From the NCBI GenBank assembly GCA_016647705.1, contig JAENRU010000492.1, forward strand, positions 279,001 through 343,000: a DNA stretch of 64,000 bases, written 5' to 3'. Shown in pieces: positions 40,790 through 55,130 of this stretch (positions are counted from its first letter, which is position 1; every line of letters begins with the position of its first letter). The translations under genes were made by a program, and so were the position numbers. Origin of the DNA: Eucommia ulmoides (lineage: Eukaryota; Streptophyta; Magnoliopsida; Garryales; Eucommiaceae). The notes beneath the pieces were generated by a model, which worked only from the letters and a program-made list of their open reading frames with translations, made no database searches and had not been told where the DNA came from.

Positions 40790-43700
40790 TTTTTGTGTTG
40801 AAACGACCTCAGACATAAAACAACACTTTTTTGGGTGGAAATGACGTTCTATTCAAAATGCCCAAAAAGACCAAGTTTGACCAAATAATTCAACTGTGTC
40901 CGTTTCGGACCAAAAATATAACATGCTCGGGATGAAACGACCCTTTTGGATTGAAACGCTCCAAAAATGCTTAGAAAGACAAAGTTCACCAGAAAATTCA
41001 ACTGTGTCTGCTTCGGATGAAAAACAACACTTTTTTAGGTGGAAAGGACGTTCTATCCAAAATGCCCAAAAAGACAAAGTTCGACCAAATAATTCAACTG
41101 TGTCCGTTTCGGACGAAAAATATGACATATTTTGGATGAAATGGCCCTCAGCGTAAAACGCCCTCAAAATGCCCAAAAAGACTAAATTCGACCAGATAAT
41201 TATACTGTGTCTGTTTCGGACGAAAGACAACACTTTTTTGGGTGAAAACGGCCTTCTTTGGAAATGCCCCCTAAATGCCCAGAAAGACCAAGTTTGACCC
41301 GAAAATTCAACAGTGTCAGTTTCGGATGCAAAGTACCCCTTGTTTGGTTGGAAACAGGCCTTTGCACAAACCGCCATCAAAATGTCCGAAAAGGCCAAGT
41401 TTGACCAGAACATTGAACAGTGGTCGTTTCGGACGAAAAGTACCACTTTCTTTTCTTTTCTTTTTTTGTGGAAACAACCTCAGACATAAAACATCACTTT
41501 TTTGCGTGGAATTGACGTTCTATTCAAAATACCCAGAAAGACCATGTTCGACCAAATAATTCAACTGTGTCCGTTCAGGACAAAAAATATAACATGCTCG
41601 GGATGAAATGACCCTTTTAGATTGAAACGCCCCAAAAATGCTCCGAAAGACAAAGTTCGACCAGATAATTCAACTGTGGCTATTTCGGACGGAAGACAAC
41701 ACTTTTTCGGGTAGAAACGGCCTTCTTTGGAAACGCCCCCAAAATGCACAGAAAGACCAAGTTTGACCCGAAATTCAACTGTGTCCGTTTCGGATGCAAT
41801 GTACCACTTGTTTAGTTGGAAACGGGCCTCCGTACAAAACGCACCCAAAATGCCCAAAAAGACCAAATTTGACCTGAAAATTGAAACGTGGTTGTTTCGG
41901 ACGAAAAGTACCACTTTTTTTTTTTTTATTATTGAAACAACCTCACACATAAAACAACACTTTTTTGGGTGGAAATGACGTTCTATTCAAAATGCCCAAA
42001 AAGACCGAGTTCGACCAAATAATTCAACTGTGTCCGTTTCGGACCAAAAATATAACATGCTCGGGATGAAACGACCCTTTTGGATTGAAACTCCCCCAAA
42101 ATACTCGGAAAGACAAAGTTCGACCCGATAATTCAACTGTCTGTTTCGGACGAAAAACAACACTTTTTTTGGGTGGAAAGGAAGTTCTATCTAAAATGCC
42201 CAAAAAGACAGAGTTCGACCAAATAATTCAAATGTGTCCGTTTCGGACGAAAAATATGACATGTTCGGGATGAAATTGCCCTCTGTGTAAAACGCCCCCA
42301 AAATGCCCAAAAAGACTAAATTCGACCAGATAATTCGACTGTGTCTATTTCAAACGGAAGACAACACTTTTTTGGGTGGAAACGGCCTTCTTTGGAAATG
42401 CCCCTAAAATGCTTCGAAAGACAAAGTTTGACCCGAAAATTCAACTGTGTCTGTTTCGGACGCAAAGTACCACTTCTTTGTTTGGAAACGGGCTTCCGTA
42501 CAAAACGCACCGAAAATGCCCGAAAAGACCAAATTTGACCTGAATATTAAACAGTGGTTGTTTCGAAAGAAAAGTACCACTTTTTTTTTTTTTTTTGTTG
42601 AAATAATCTCAGGCATAAAACAATACTTTTTTTGGTGGAAATGACGTTCTATTCAAAATGCCCAAAAAGACCATGTTCGACCAAATAATTCAACTGTGTC
42701 CGTTTCGAACGAAAAATATGGCATGATCGGGATGAAACGGCCCTCTGTGTAAAATGCACCCAAAATGCCCAAAAAGTCTAAATTTGACAAGATAATTCAA
42801 CTGTGTCTATTTCGGACGGAAGACAACACTTTTTTGCGTGGAAACGGCCTTCTTTGGAAACGCCCCAAAATGCTCAGAAAGACCAAGTTTGACCCGAAAA
42901 TTCAACTGTGTCCGTTTAGGACGCAAAGTACCACTTGTTTGGTTGGAAAAGGGCCTCCGTACAAAAAGCGCACAAAATGTCCGAAAAGACCAAATTTGAC
43001 CTGAAAATTGAACAGTGGTTATTTCGGACGAAAGTACCACTTTTTTTTTTGTTGGTGAAACAACCTCAGACGTAAAACAACACTTTTTTAGGTGGAAATG
43101 ATGTTCTATTCAAAATGCCCAAAAAGACCAAGTTCGACCAAATAATTCAACTGTGTCCGTTTCGAACAAAAAATATGGCATGATCGGGATGAAACAGCTC
43201 TCTGTGTAAAATGCACCCAAAATGCCCAAAACGACTAAATTCGACCAGATAATTCAACTGTGTCTATTTCGGACGGAAGACAACACTTTTTTTGGTGGAA
43301 ACGGCCTTCTTTGGAAACATCCCCAAAATACTCACCAAGACCAAGTTTGACCCGAAAATTCAACGATGTCCGTTTAGGATGCAAAGTACCACTTGTTTGG
43401 TTGGAAGCGGGCCTCCGTACAAAACGTACACAAAATGCCCGAAAAGACCAAATTTGACCGGAAAATTGAACAGTGGTTGTTTCGGAGGAAAAGTACCACT
43501 TTTTTTTTTTTTTGTTGAAACAACCTCATACATAAACCAATACTTTTTTGGGTGGAAATGACGTTCTATTCAAAATGCCCAAAAAGACCAAGTTCGACCA
43601 AATAATTCAACTATGTCCGTTTCGGACGAAAAATATGACATGATTGGGATGAAACGGCCCTCTGTGTAAAACGCCCCCAAAATACCCAAAAAGACTAAAT

Positions 43701-46700
43701 TCGACCAGATAATTCAATTGTGACTATTTCGGACGGAAGACAACACTTTTTTTTGGTGGAAATGGCCTTCTTTGGAAACGCCACCAAAATGCTCAGAAAG
43801 ACCAAGTTTGACCCGAAAATTCAACTGTGTCCGTTTCGGACGCAAAGTACCACTTGTTCGGTTGGAAACGGGCCTCCGTACAATACGCACCCAAAATACC
43901 CGAAAAAGACCAAATTTGACCTGAAAATTGAATAATGGTTGTTTCATACGAAAAGTACCACTTTTGTTTTTTTGTTGAAACAACCTCGGACATCAAACAA
44001 TATTTTTTTGGATGGAAATGACGTTCTATTCAAAATGCCCAAGAAGGCCAAGTTCGACCAAATAATTCAACTGTGTCCGTTTCGGACAAAAAATATAACA
44101 TGCTCGGGATGAAACGACCCTGTTGGATTGAAACGCCCCGAAAATGCTTAAAAAGACAAAGTTCGACCAAATAATTCAACTGTGTCTGCTTCGGACGAAA
44201 AACAACACTTTTTTTAGGTGGAAAGGTCGTTCTATCCAAAATGCCCAAAAAGACAAAGTTTGACCAAATAATTCAACTGTGTCCGTTTCGGACGAAAAAT
44301 AAGACATATTTTGAATGAAATGGTCCTCTGCGTAAAACGCCCCCAAAATGCCCAAAAAGACTAAATTCGACCAGATAATTCAATTGTGTCTGTTTCGGAC
44401 GAAAGACAACACTTTTTTGGGTGGAAACGACATTCTTTGGAAAAGCCCCCTAAATGCTCAGAAAGACCAAGTTTGACCCAAAAACTCAACTGTGTCAGTT
44501 TCGGACGCAAAGTACCCCTTGTTTGGTTGGAAACAGGCCTTTGCACAAACCGCCACCAAAATGCCCGACAACACTAAGTTTGACCTGAAAATTGAACAGT
44601 ATTCGTTTCGGACGAAAAGTACCACTATTTTATTTTATTTTTGTGGAAACAACCTCAGACATAAAACATCACATTTTAGGGTGGAAACGACGTTCTATTC
44701 AAAATACCCAGAAAAGACCAAGTTCGACCAAATATTTCACCTGTGTCCGTTCAGGACAAAAAATATAACATGCTCTGGATGAAACGACCCTTTTTGATTG
44801 AAACGCCCCAAAAATGCTCCGAAAGACAAAGTTCGACCAGATAATTCAACTGTGGCTATTTCGGACGGAAGACAACACTTTTTTGGATGGAAACGACCTT
44901 CTTTGGAAACGCCCCAAAATGCTCAGAAAGACCAAGTTTGACTCAAAAATTCAACTGTGTCCGTTTCGGACGCAAAGTACCACTTGTTTGGTTGCAAACG
45001 GCCCTCCGTACAAAACGCACCGAAAATGCCAGAAAAGACCAAATTTGACCTGAATATTGAACAGTGGTTGTTTCGACCGAAAAGTACCACTCTTTTTTTT
45101 TTGTTGAAACAACCTTAGGCATAAAACAACACTTTTTTGGGTGGAAATGACGTTCTACTCAAAATGCCCAAAAAGACCAAGTTCGACCAAATAATTCAAC
45201 TGTGTCCGTTTCGAACAAAAAATATGGCATGATCGAGATGAAACGGCCCTCTTTGTAAAATGCACCCAAAATGCCCAAAAAGACTAAATTCGACCAGATA
45301 ATTCAACTGTGTCTATTTCGGACGAAAGACAACACTTTTTTGGGTGGAAACGGCCTTCTTTGGAAACACCCCCAAAATGCTCAGAAAGACCAAGTTTGAC
45401 CCAAAAATCCAATTATGTCCGTTTAGGATGCAAAGTACCACTTGTTTGGTAGGAAACGGGCGTCCGTACAAAATGAACCCAAAATGCCCAAAAAGACGAA
45501 ATTTGACCTGAAAATTGAACAGTGGTTGTTTCGGACGAAAAGTACCACTTTTTTTTTTTGTTGTTGAAACAACCTCAAACGTAAAACAACACTTTTTAGG
45601 TGGAAGTGACGTTTTATTCAAAATGCCCAAACAGACCAATTTCGACCAAATAATTCAACTGTATCCGTTTAGGACAAAAAATATAACATGCTCGGGATGA
45701 AACGACCCTTTTGGATTGAAAAACCCCAAAAATACTCGTAAAGACAAAGTTCGACCAGATAATTCAACTGTGTCTATTTCGGACGGAAGATAACACTTTT
45801 GTGGGTGGAAACGGCCTTCTTTTGAAACATCCCCAAAATGCTCACAAAGACCAAGTTTGACCCGAAAATTCAACTATGTCCGTTTAGGACGCAAAGTACT
45901 ACTTGTTTGGTTGGAAACGGACCTCCGTACAAAACGCACCCAAAATGCCCGAAAATACCAAATTTGGCCAGAAAATTGAACAGTGGTCGTTTCGGACGAA
46001 AAGTACCACTTTCTGTTTTTTTTTTCTTTTGTGGAAACAACCTCAGACATAAAACATCACTTTTTTGCGTGGAATTGAAGTTCTATTCAAAATGCCCAAG
46101 AAGACCATGTTCGACCAAATAATTGAACTGTGTCCGTTCAGGACAAAAAATATAACATGCTCGGGATGAAACAACACTTTTAGATTGAAACGCCCCAAAA
46201 ATGCTCCAAAAGACAAAGTTCGACCAGATAATTCAACTGTGACTATTTCGGACGGAAGACAACACTTTTTCGGGTGGAAACAGCCTTCTTTGGAAACGCC
46301 ACCAAAATGCACAGAAAGACCAAGTTTGACCCGAAATTCAACTGTGTCCGTTTCGGATGCAATGTACCACTTGTTTAGTAGGAAACGGGCCTCCGTACAA
46401 AACGCACCCAAAATGCCCAAAAAGACCAAATTTGACCTGAAAATTGAAAAGTGGTTTTTTCGGACGAAAAGTACCACTTTTTTTTTTTTTTTTTTATTGA
46501 AACAACCTCAGACATAAAACAACACTTTTTTGGGTGGAAATGACGTTCTATTCAAAATGCCCAAAAAGACCGAGTTCGACCAAATAATTCAACTGTGTCC
46601 GTTTCGGACCAAAAATATAACATGCTCGGGATGAAACGGCCCTTTTGGATTGAAACTCCCCCAAAATACTCAGAAAGACAAAGTTCGACCAGATAATTCA

Positions 46701-47577
46701 ACTGTGTCTGTTTCGGACGAAAAACAACACTTTTTTTGGGTGGAAAGGAAGTTCTATCCAAAATGCCCAAAAAGACAGAGTTCCACCAAATAATTCAAAT
46801 GTGTCCGTTTCAGACGAAAAATATGACATGTTCGGGATAAAATTTCCCTCTGTGTAAAACGCCCCCAAAATGCCCAAAAAAACTAAATTCGACCAGATAA
46901 TTCGACTGTGTCTATTTCAAACGGAAGACAACACTTTTTTGGGTGGAAACGGCCTTCTCTGGAAACGCCCCCAAAATGCTCAGAAAGACCGAGTTTGACC
47001 CAAAAATTCAACTGTGTCCGTTTCGGACGCAAAGTACCACTTGTTTGGTTGGGAACGGGCCTCCGTACAAAACGCTCCCAAAATGCCCGGAAAGACCAAA
47101 TTTGACCTGAAAATTGAACAGTGGTTGTTTCGGTGGAAAAGTAACACTCTTTTTTTTTTTTTTTCTTGAAACAACCTCAGACATAAAACAACACTCTTTT
47201 GGGTGGAACTGACGTTCTATTCAAAATGCCCAAAAAGACCAAGTTCGACCAAATAATTCAACTGTGTGCGTTTCGGACGAAAAATATGACATGATCGGGA
47301 TGAAACGGCCCTCTGTGTAAAACGCCCCCAAAATGCCCAAAAAGTCTAAATTCGACCAGATAATTCAACTGTGTCTATTTCGGACGGAAGACAAAACTTT
47401 TTTGGGTGGAAACGGCCATCTTTGGAAACGCCCCCAAAATGCTCAGAAAGACCAAGTTTGACCCGAAAATTCAATTGTATCCGTTTCGGACGCAATGTAC
47501 CACTTGTTTAGTTAGAAACCGGCTTCCGTACAAAACGTACCCAAAATGCCCAAAAAGACCAAATTACACCTGAAAAT
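40790..47577 (+). repeat. HOR block 6: mixed 4- and 6-monomer units
   Basis: T tracts start near 41447, 41915, 42581, 43041, 43500, 43962, 44627, 45093, 45549, 46010, 46478 and 47150. Six-monomer units end at 41447, 42581, 44627 and 47150. Several T runs are broken by other bases (TTTCTTTTCTTTTC near 41447, CTATTTTATTTTATTTTTG near 44625), suggesting older copies. The segments 41.45-42.3 kb and 46.0-46.9 kb are similar, sharing GTTCAGGACAAAAAATATAA, TTTTTGCGTGGAATTGA and TGGAAAGGAAGTTCTATC. Confidence 0.84.
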
Positions 47578-47672
47578 TGAAAAGTGGTTGTTTCGGACGA
47601 CTAGACCATATTTTTTGGGTGGAAAGGACGTTCTATCCAAAATGCCCAAAAAGACAGAGTTCGACCAAATAA
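47577..47672 (+). repeat. D/F chimeric monomer lacking poly-T
   Basis: It starts TTGAAAAGTGGTTGTTTCGG, then passes through GACGACTAGACCATA into TTTTTTGGGTGGAAAGGACG (F type). Length is 96 bp. The short irregular join suggests end joining rather than clean homologous exchange. Confidence 0.82.
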
Positions 47673-49426
47673 TTCAACTGTGTCCGTTTCAGATGAAAAA
47701 TATGACATGATCGGGATGAAATGGCCCTCTGTGTAAAACGCCCCAAAAATGCCCAAAAAGACTAAATTCGAGCAGATAATTCAACTGTGTCTATTTCGGA
47801 CGGAAGACAACACTTTTTTGGGTGGAAACGAACTTCTTTGGAAACACCCCCAAAATGCTTAGAAAGACCAAGTTTGACCCAAAAATTCAACTGTGTCCGT
47901 TTCGGACGCAAAATACTACTTGTTTGGTTGGAAACGGGCCTCTTTACAAAACGCACCCAAAATGCTCGAAAAGACCAAATTTGACCTGAATATTGAACAG
48001 TGGTTGTTTCGGACGAAAAGTTCCATTTTTTTTTTGTTGAAACAACCTCAGACATAAAAAAACACTTTTTTGGGTGGAAATGACGTTCTATTCAAAATAC
48101 CCAAAAAGACTAAATTCGACCAGATAATTCAACTGTGTCTATTTCGGATGGAAGACAACACTTGTTTGGGTGGAAACGGCCTTCTTTGGAAATGCCCCCA
48201 AAATGCTCAGAAAGACCAAGTTTGACCCGAAAATTCAACTGTGTCCGTTTCGGATGCAAAATACTACTTGTTTGGTTGGAAACGGGCATCTGCACAAAAT
48301 GTCGCCAAAATGCCCGAAAAGACCAAATTTGACCTGAAAATTAAACAATGGTTGTTTCGGACGAAAAGTACCACTCTCTTTTTTTGTTCAAACAACCTCA
48401 GACATAAAACAACACTTTTTTGGGTGGAAGTGACATTCTATTCAAAATGCCCGAAAAGACCATGTTCGACCAAATAATTCAACTTTGTCCGTTTCGGACC
48501 AAAAATAAAACATGCTTGGGATGAAACGACCCTTTCGGATTGAAATGCCCCAAAAATGCTCTGAAAGAATAAGTTCGACCAGATAATTCAACTGTCAGTT
48601 TCGGACAAAAAACAACACTTTTTTTGGGTGGAAAGGACGTTCTATCTAAAAAGCCCAAAAAGACCAAGTGTGACCCGAACATTCAACTGTGTCCGTTTCG
48701 GACGCAAAGTACCACTTGTTTGGTTGGAAACGGGCCTCCGTACAAATGCACCCAAAATGCCCGAAAAGACCAAATTTGACTTGAAAATTGAACAGTGCTT
48801 GTTTCGGACGAAAAGTACGACTTTTTTTTTTTTTTTTAATTTTTTTTTTATTTTTTTTTTTTTATGGAAACAACCTCAGACATAAAACAACACTTTTTTG
48901 GGTGGAAATGACGTTCTATTCAAAATGCCGAGAAAGACCAAGTTCGACCAAATAATTCACCTGTGTCCGTTTAGGACAAAAAATTTAACATACTCGTGAT
49001 GAAACGACCCTTTAGGATTGAAAGCACTTTTTTGGGTGGAAAATACGTTCTATTCAAAATGCCCAGAAAGACCAAGTTCGACCAAATAATTCAATTGTGT
49101 CCGTTTAGGAGAAAAAATTTAACATGCTCGTGATTAAACGACCCTTTAGGATTGACTAAATTCGATCAGATAATACTACTATGTCTATTTCGGACGGAAG
49201 ACAACACTTTTTTGGGTGGAAACGGCCTTCTTTGGAAACGCCCCGAAAATCCTAAGAAAGACCAAGTTTTACCCAAACATTCAACTGTGTCTGTTTCGGT
49301 CGCAAAGTACCACTTGTTTGGTTGGGAACGGACCTCCGTACATAAAACAACACTTTTTATGGTGGAAATGACGTTCTATTCAAAATGCCCAAAAAGACCA
49401 AGTTCGACCAAATAATTCAACTGTGT
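47577..49426 (+). repeat. HOR block 7: scrambled, recombination-rich segment
   Basis: Regular monomer order breaks down here. A D/F fusion lies at 47577-47672. A D monomer joins B directly at about 48128, giving a 351-bp interval with no A. An F/B fusion occurs near 48586-48690. An E/D fusion and a truncated E fused to an A tail lie at 48957-49173, and a C/D fusion near 49340. T tracts start near 48026, 48377 and 48822; the last is broken (48822-48863, with AA and A interruptions). All pieces are satellite-derived and in the same orientation. Confidence 0.85.
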
Positions 49427-51787
49427 CCGTTACGGACGAAAAATATGACATGATCGGGATGAAACGGCCCTCTGTGTAAAACGCCCCAAAAATACCCAAA
49501 AAGACTAAATTCGACAAGATAATTCAACTGTGTCAATTTCGGACGGAAGACAACACTTTTTTGGGTGGAAACGGACTTCTTTGGAAACACCCCCAAAATG
49601 CTCAGAAAGACCAAGTTTGACCCGAAAATTCAACTATGTCCATTTTGGATGCAATGTACCACTTGTTTAGTTGGAAACGGGCCTCCGTACAAAATGCACC
49701 CAAAAGACCAAATTTGACCTGAAAATTGAACAGTGGTTGTTTCGGACGAAAAGTAGCACTTTTTTTTTTTTTTTTTTTTTTTATGGAAAGAACCTCAGAT
49801 ATAAAACAACACTTTTTATGGTGGAAATGACGTTCTATTCAAAATGCCCAAAAAGACTATGTTCGACCAAATAATTCAAATGTGTCTGTTTCAGACGAAA
49901 AACATGACATGATCGGGATGAAACGGCCCTCTGAGTAAAACGCCCCCAAAATGCCCAAAAAGACTAAATTCGACCAAATAATTCAACAGTGTCTATTTCG
50001 GACTGAAGACAACACCTTTTTAGGTGGAAACGGCCTTCTTTGGAAACACCCCCAAAATGCTCAGAAAGACCAAGTTTCACCCGAAAATTCAACTGTGTCC
50101 GTTCTGGACGCAAAGTACTGCTTGTTTGGTTGGAAACGGGCCTCGGTACAAAACGCACCCAAAATGCCCGAAAACACCAAATTTGACCTGAATATTGAAC
50201 AGTGGTTGTTTCGAACGAAAAGCACCACTTTTTTTTTTTTTTTTGTTGAAAGAACCTCAGACATAAAACAACACTTTTTTTGGGTGGAAATGACGTTCTA
50301 TTCAAAATGACCAAAAAGACCAAGTTCGACCAAATAATTCAACTATGTCCGATTCGAAAGAAAAATATGACATGATCGGGATGAAACGGCCCTCTGTGTA
50401 AAACGCCCCCAAAATATCCAAAAAGACTAAATTCGACAAGATAATTCAACTGTGTCTATTTCGGACGGAAGACAATACTTTTTTGGGTAGAAACGGCCTT
50501 CTTTCCAAACGCCCCCAAAATTCTCAGAAAGACCAAGTTTGACACGAAAATTCAACTGTGTCCGTTTCGGACGCAAAGTACCGCTTGTTTTGTTGGAAAC
50601 GGCCCTTTGTACAAAACACACCCCAAATGCCCGAAAAGTCCAAATTTGACTTGAAAATTGAACAGTGGTTGTTTCGGACGAAAAGTACCATTTTTTTTTA
50701 TTTTTTTTTATTGATACAACCTCAGACATAAAACAACACTTTTTTGGGTGGAAATGACGTTCTATTAAAAATGCCCAAAAAGACCGAGTTCGACCAAATA
50801 ATTCAACTATGTCCGTTTCGGACCAAAAATATAACTGTGTCCTTTTGGAATGAAACTCCCCAAAAATGCTCAGAAAGATAAAGTTCGACCAGATAATTCA
50901 ATTGTGTCTGTTTCGGACGAAAAATAACACTTTTTTTGGGTGGAAAGGAAGTTCTATGCAAAATGCCCAAAAAGACAGAGTTCGACCAAATAATTCAAAT
51001 GTGTCGGTTTCGAACGAAAAATATGACATGTTCGGGATGAAATGGCCCTTTGTGTAAAACGCCTCCAAAATGCCCAAAAGGACTAAATTCGACCAGATAA
51101 TACTACTGTGTCTATTTCAGACGAAAGACAACACTTTTTTGGGTTGAAAAGACCTTCTTTGGAAACACCCCGAAAATCCTAAGAAAGACCAAGTTTGACC
51201 CGAACATTCAACTGTGTCCGTTTCGGACGCAAAGTACCACTTGTTTGGTTGGAAACGGAACTCCGTACAAAGGCACCCAAAATGCTCGAAAAGACCAAAT
51301 TTGACCTGAAAATTGAACAGTGGTTGTTTCGGACGAAAAGTACCACTTTGTTTTTTCTTTTTCTTTTTTTTTTTTTATGGAAACAACCTCAGACATAAAA
51401 CAACACTTTTTATGGTGGAAATGACGTTCTATTCAAAATGCCCAAAAAGACCAAGTTCGACCAAATAATTCAACTGTGTCCGTTTCGGACGAAAAATATG
51501 ACATGATCGGGATGAAACGGCCTCTGTGTAAAACGCCCCAAAAATACCAAAAGAGACTAAATTCGACAAGATAATTCAACTGTGTCAATTTCGGACGGAA
51601 GACAACACTTTTTTGGGTGGAAACGGACTTCTTTGGAAACACCCCCAAAATGCTCAGAAAGACCAAGTTTGACCCGAAAATTCAACTATGTCCGTTTCGG
51701 ATGCAATGTACCACTTGTTTAGTTGGAAACGGGCCTCCGTACAAAACGCACCCAAAATGCCCGAAAACACCAAATTTGACCTGAATA

Positions 51788-51892
51788 TTGAACAGTGGTT
51801 GTTTCGGACGTAAGACAACACTTTTTTGGGTAGAAACGGCCTTCTTTCCAAACGCCCCCAAAATTCTCAGAAAGCCAAGTTTGACATGAAAA
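51788..51892 (+). repeat. D/B chimeric monomer lacking poly-T
   Basis: It starts as D (TTGAACAGTGGTTGTTTCGG), then continues as B with GTAAGACAACACTTTTTTGG. Length is 105 bp, so monomer phase is kept. It gives the 686-bp interval 51347-52033. Confidence 0.85.
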
Positions 51893-52905
51893 TTCAATTG
51901 TGTCCGTTTCGGACGCAAAGTACCGCTTGTTTTGTTGGAAACGGCCCTTTGTACAAAACACGCCCCAAATGCCCGAAAAGTCCAAATTTGACCTGAAAAT
52001 TGAACAGTGGTTGTTTCGGACGAAAAGTACCATTTTTTTTTTTTTTATTGATACAACCTCAGACATAAAACAACACTTTTTTGGGTGGAAATGACGTTCT
52101 ATTCAAAATGCCCAAAAAGACCGAGTTCGACCAAATAATTCAACTGTGTCCGTTTCGGACCAAAAATAAAACTGTGTCCTTTTGGAATGAAACTCCCCAA
52201 AAATGCTCAGAAAGATAAAGTTCGACCAGATAATTCAATTGTGTCTGTTTCGGACGAAAAATAACACTTTTTTTGGGTGGAAAGGAAGTTCTATGCAAAA
52301 TGCCCAAAAAGACAGAGTTCGACCAAATAATTCAAATGTGTCGGTTTCGAACGAAAAATATGACATGTTCGGGATGAAATGGCCCTTTGTGTAAAACGCC
52401 TCCAAAATGCCCAAAAGGACTAAATTCGACCAGATAATACTACTGTGTCTATTTCAGACGAAAGACAACACTTTTTTGGGTTGAAAAGACCTTCTTTGGA
52501 AACGCCCCGAAAATCCTAAGAAAGACCAAGTTTGACCCGAACATTCAACTGTGTCCTTTTCGGACGCAAAGTACCACTTGTTTGGTTGGAAACGGGCCTC
52601 CGTACAAAGGCACCCAAAATGCTCGAAAAGACAAAATTTGACCTGAAAATTGAACAGTGGTTGTTTCGGACGAAAAGTACCACTTTGTTTTTTCTTTTTT
52701 TTTTTTATGGAAACAACCTCAGACATAAAACAACACTTTTTATGGTGGAAATGACATTCTATTCAAAATGCCCAAAAAGACCAAGTTCGACCAAATAATT
52801 CAACTGTGTCCGTTTCGTACGAAAAATATGACATGATCGGGATGAAACGGCCCTCTGAGTAAAACGCCCCCAAAATGCCCAAAAAGACTAAATTCGACCA
52901 AATAA

Positions 52906-53011
52906 TTCAACTGTGTCTATTTCGGACTGAAGACAACACCTTTTTAGGTGGAAACGGCCTTCTTTGGAAACACCCCAAAAATGCCCGAAAACACCAAATT
53001 TGACCTGAATA
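52906..53011 (+). repeat. B/C chimeric monomer
   Basis: The B front (TCTATTTCGGACTGAAGAC) joins the C back (AAAATGCCCGAAAACACCAA) across the shared CCCCAAAAATGC segment. One monomer length has been lost, giving a three-monomer interval of about 363 bp. Confidence 0.85.
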
Positions 53012-55091
53012 TTGAACAGTGGTTGTTTTGGACGAAATGCACCCCTTTTTTTTTTTTTTTTGTTGAAAGAACCTCAGACATAAAACAACACTTTTTTTTC
53101 GGTGGAAATGACGTTCTATTCAAAATGACCAAAAAGACCAAGTTCGACCAAATAATTCAACTGTGTCCGATTCGAAAGAAAAATATGACATGATCGGGAT
53201 GAAACGGCCCTCTGTGTAAAACGCCCCCAAAATACCCAAAAAGACTAAATTCGACAAGATAATTCAACTGTGTCTATTTGGGACGGAAGACAACACTTTT
53301 TTGGGTAGAAATGGCCTTCTTTCCAAACGCCCCCAAAATTCTCAGAAAGACCAAGTTTGACACGAAAATTCAACTGTGTCCGTTTCGGACGCAAAGTACC
53401 GCTTGTTTTGTTGGAAATGGCCCTTTGTACAAAACACACCCCAAATGCCCGAAAAGTCCAAATTTGACCTGAAAATTGAACAGTGGTTGTTTCGGACGAA
53501 AAGTACCCTTTTTTTTTTTTTTTTTATTGATACAACCTCAGACATAAAACAACACTTTTTTGGGTGGAAATGACGTTCTATTCAAAATGCCCAAAAAGAC
53601 CGAGTTCGACCAAATAATTCAACTGTGTCCGTTTCGGACCAAAAATATGACATGATCGGGATGAAACGGCCCTCTGAGTAAAACGCCCCCAAAATGCCCA
53701 AAAAGACTAAATTCGACCAAATAATTCAACTGTGTCTATTTCCAACTGAAGACAACACCTTTTTAGGTGGAAACGGCCTTCTTTGGAAACACCCCCAAAA
53801 TGCTCAGAAAGACCAAGTTTCACCCGAAAATTCAACTGTGTCCGTTCTGGACGCAAAGTACCGCTTGTTTGGTTGGAAACGGGCCTCGTTAGAAAACGCA
53901 CCCAAAATGCCCAAAAACACCAAATTTGACCTGAATATTGAACAGTGGTTGTTTTGGACGAAAAGCACCCCTTTTTTTTTTTTTTGTTGAAAGAACCTCA
54001 GACATAAAACAACATTTTTTTTTGGGTGGAAATGACGTTCTATTCAAAATGACCAAAAAGACCAAGTTCGACCAAATAATTCAACTGTGTCCGATTCGAA
54101 AGAAAAATATGATATGATCGGGATGAAACGGCCCTCTGTGTAAAACGCCCCCAAAATACCCAAAAAGACTAAATTCGACAAGATAATTCAACTGTGTCTA
54201 TTTCGGACGGAAGACAACACTTTTTTAGGTAGAAATGGCCTTCTTTCCAAACGCCCCCAAAATTCTCAGAAAGACCAAGTTTGACACGAAAATTCAACTG
54301 TGTCCGTTTCGGACGCAAAGTACCGCTTGTTTTGTTGGAAATGGCCCTTTGTACAAAACACACCCCAAATGCCCGAAAAGTCCAAATTTGACCTGAAAAT
54401 TGAACAGTGGTTGTTTCGGACGAAAAGTACCCTTTTTTTTTTTTTTTTTTTATTGATACAACCTCAGACATAAAACAACACTTTTTTGGGTGGAAATGAC
54501 GTTCTATTCAAAATGCCCAAAAAGACCGAGTTCGACCAAATAATTCAACTGTGTCCGTTTCGGACCAAAAATATAACTGTGTCCTTTTGGAATGAAACTC
54601 CCCAAAAATGCTCAGAAAGATAAAGTTCGACCAGATAATTCAATTGTGTCTGTTTCGGACGAAAAATAACACTTTTTTTGGGTGGAAAGGAAGTTCTATG
54701 CAAAATGCCCAAAAAGACAGAGTTCGACCAAATAATTCAAATATGTCGGTTTCGAACGAAAAATATGACATGTTCGGGATGAAATGGCCCTTTGTGTAAA
54801 ACGCCTCCAAAATGCCCAAAAGGACTAAATTCGACCAGATCATACTACTGTGTCTATTTCAGACGAAAGACAACACTTTTTTGGGTTGAAAAGACCTTCT
54901 TTGGAAACGCCCCGAAAATCCTAAGAAAGACCAAGTTTGACCCGAACATTCAACTGTGTCCGTTTCGGACGCAAAGTACCACTTGTTTGGTTGGAAACGG
55001 GCCTCCGTACAAAGGCACCCAAAATGCTCGAAAAGACCAAATTTGACCTGAAAATTGAACAGTGGTTGTTTCGGACGAAAAGTACCACTTT

Positions 55092-55130
<39 letters not shown>

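Larger units (their letters stand above)
29060..40790 (+). repeat. HOR block 5: interleaved ~4.0- and ~4.43-kb duplicated blocks
   Basis: T tracts start near 29481, 29877, 30338, 30796, 31461, 31930, 32594, 33141, 33603, 34063, 34530, 34990, 35449, 35933, 36598, 37060, 37580, 38039, 38500, 38956, 39415, 39860, 40327 and 40788. The segment 31.2-32.65 kb recurs at 35.2-36.66 kb (offset about 4004 bp at 32354/36358). The segment 33.5-35.0 kb recurs at 38.0-39.5 kb (offset about 4425-4437 bp), and part of it lies at 19.9-21.2 kb. Shared private variants include AAAGTGTCACTTTTGTTTTT, CGCCTCCAGAATGCT, ATGAAAGACCCAAG and GGTGGACGTGACG. Confidence 0.85.

Noticed and set aside
40853..41446. A 197-codon open frame on the minus strand, and dozens of ~65-codon frames on both strands
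   Set aside because: They recur with the satellite period and are the same monomers read in different frames. They have low-complexity lysine or phenylalanine runs from the poly-T tract, and neighbouring copies are broken by stops and frame shifts. No known domain is visible.
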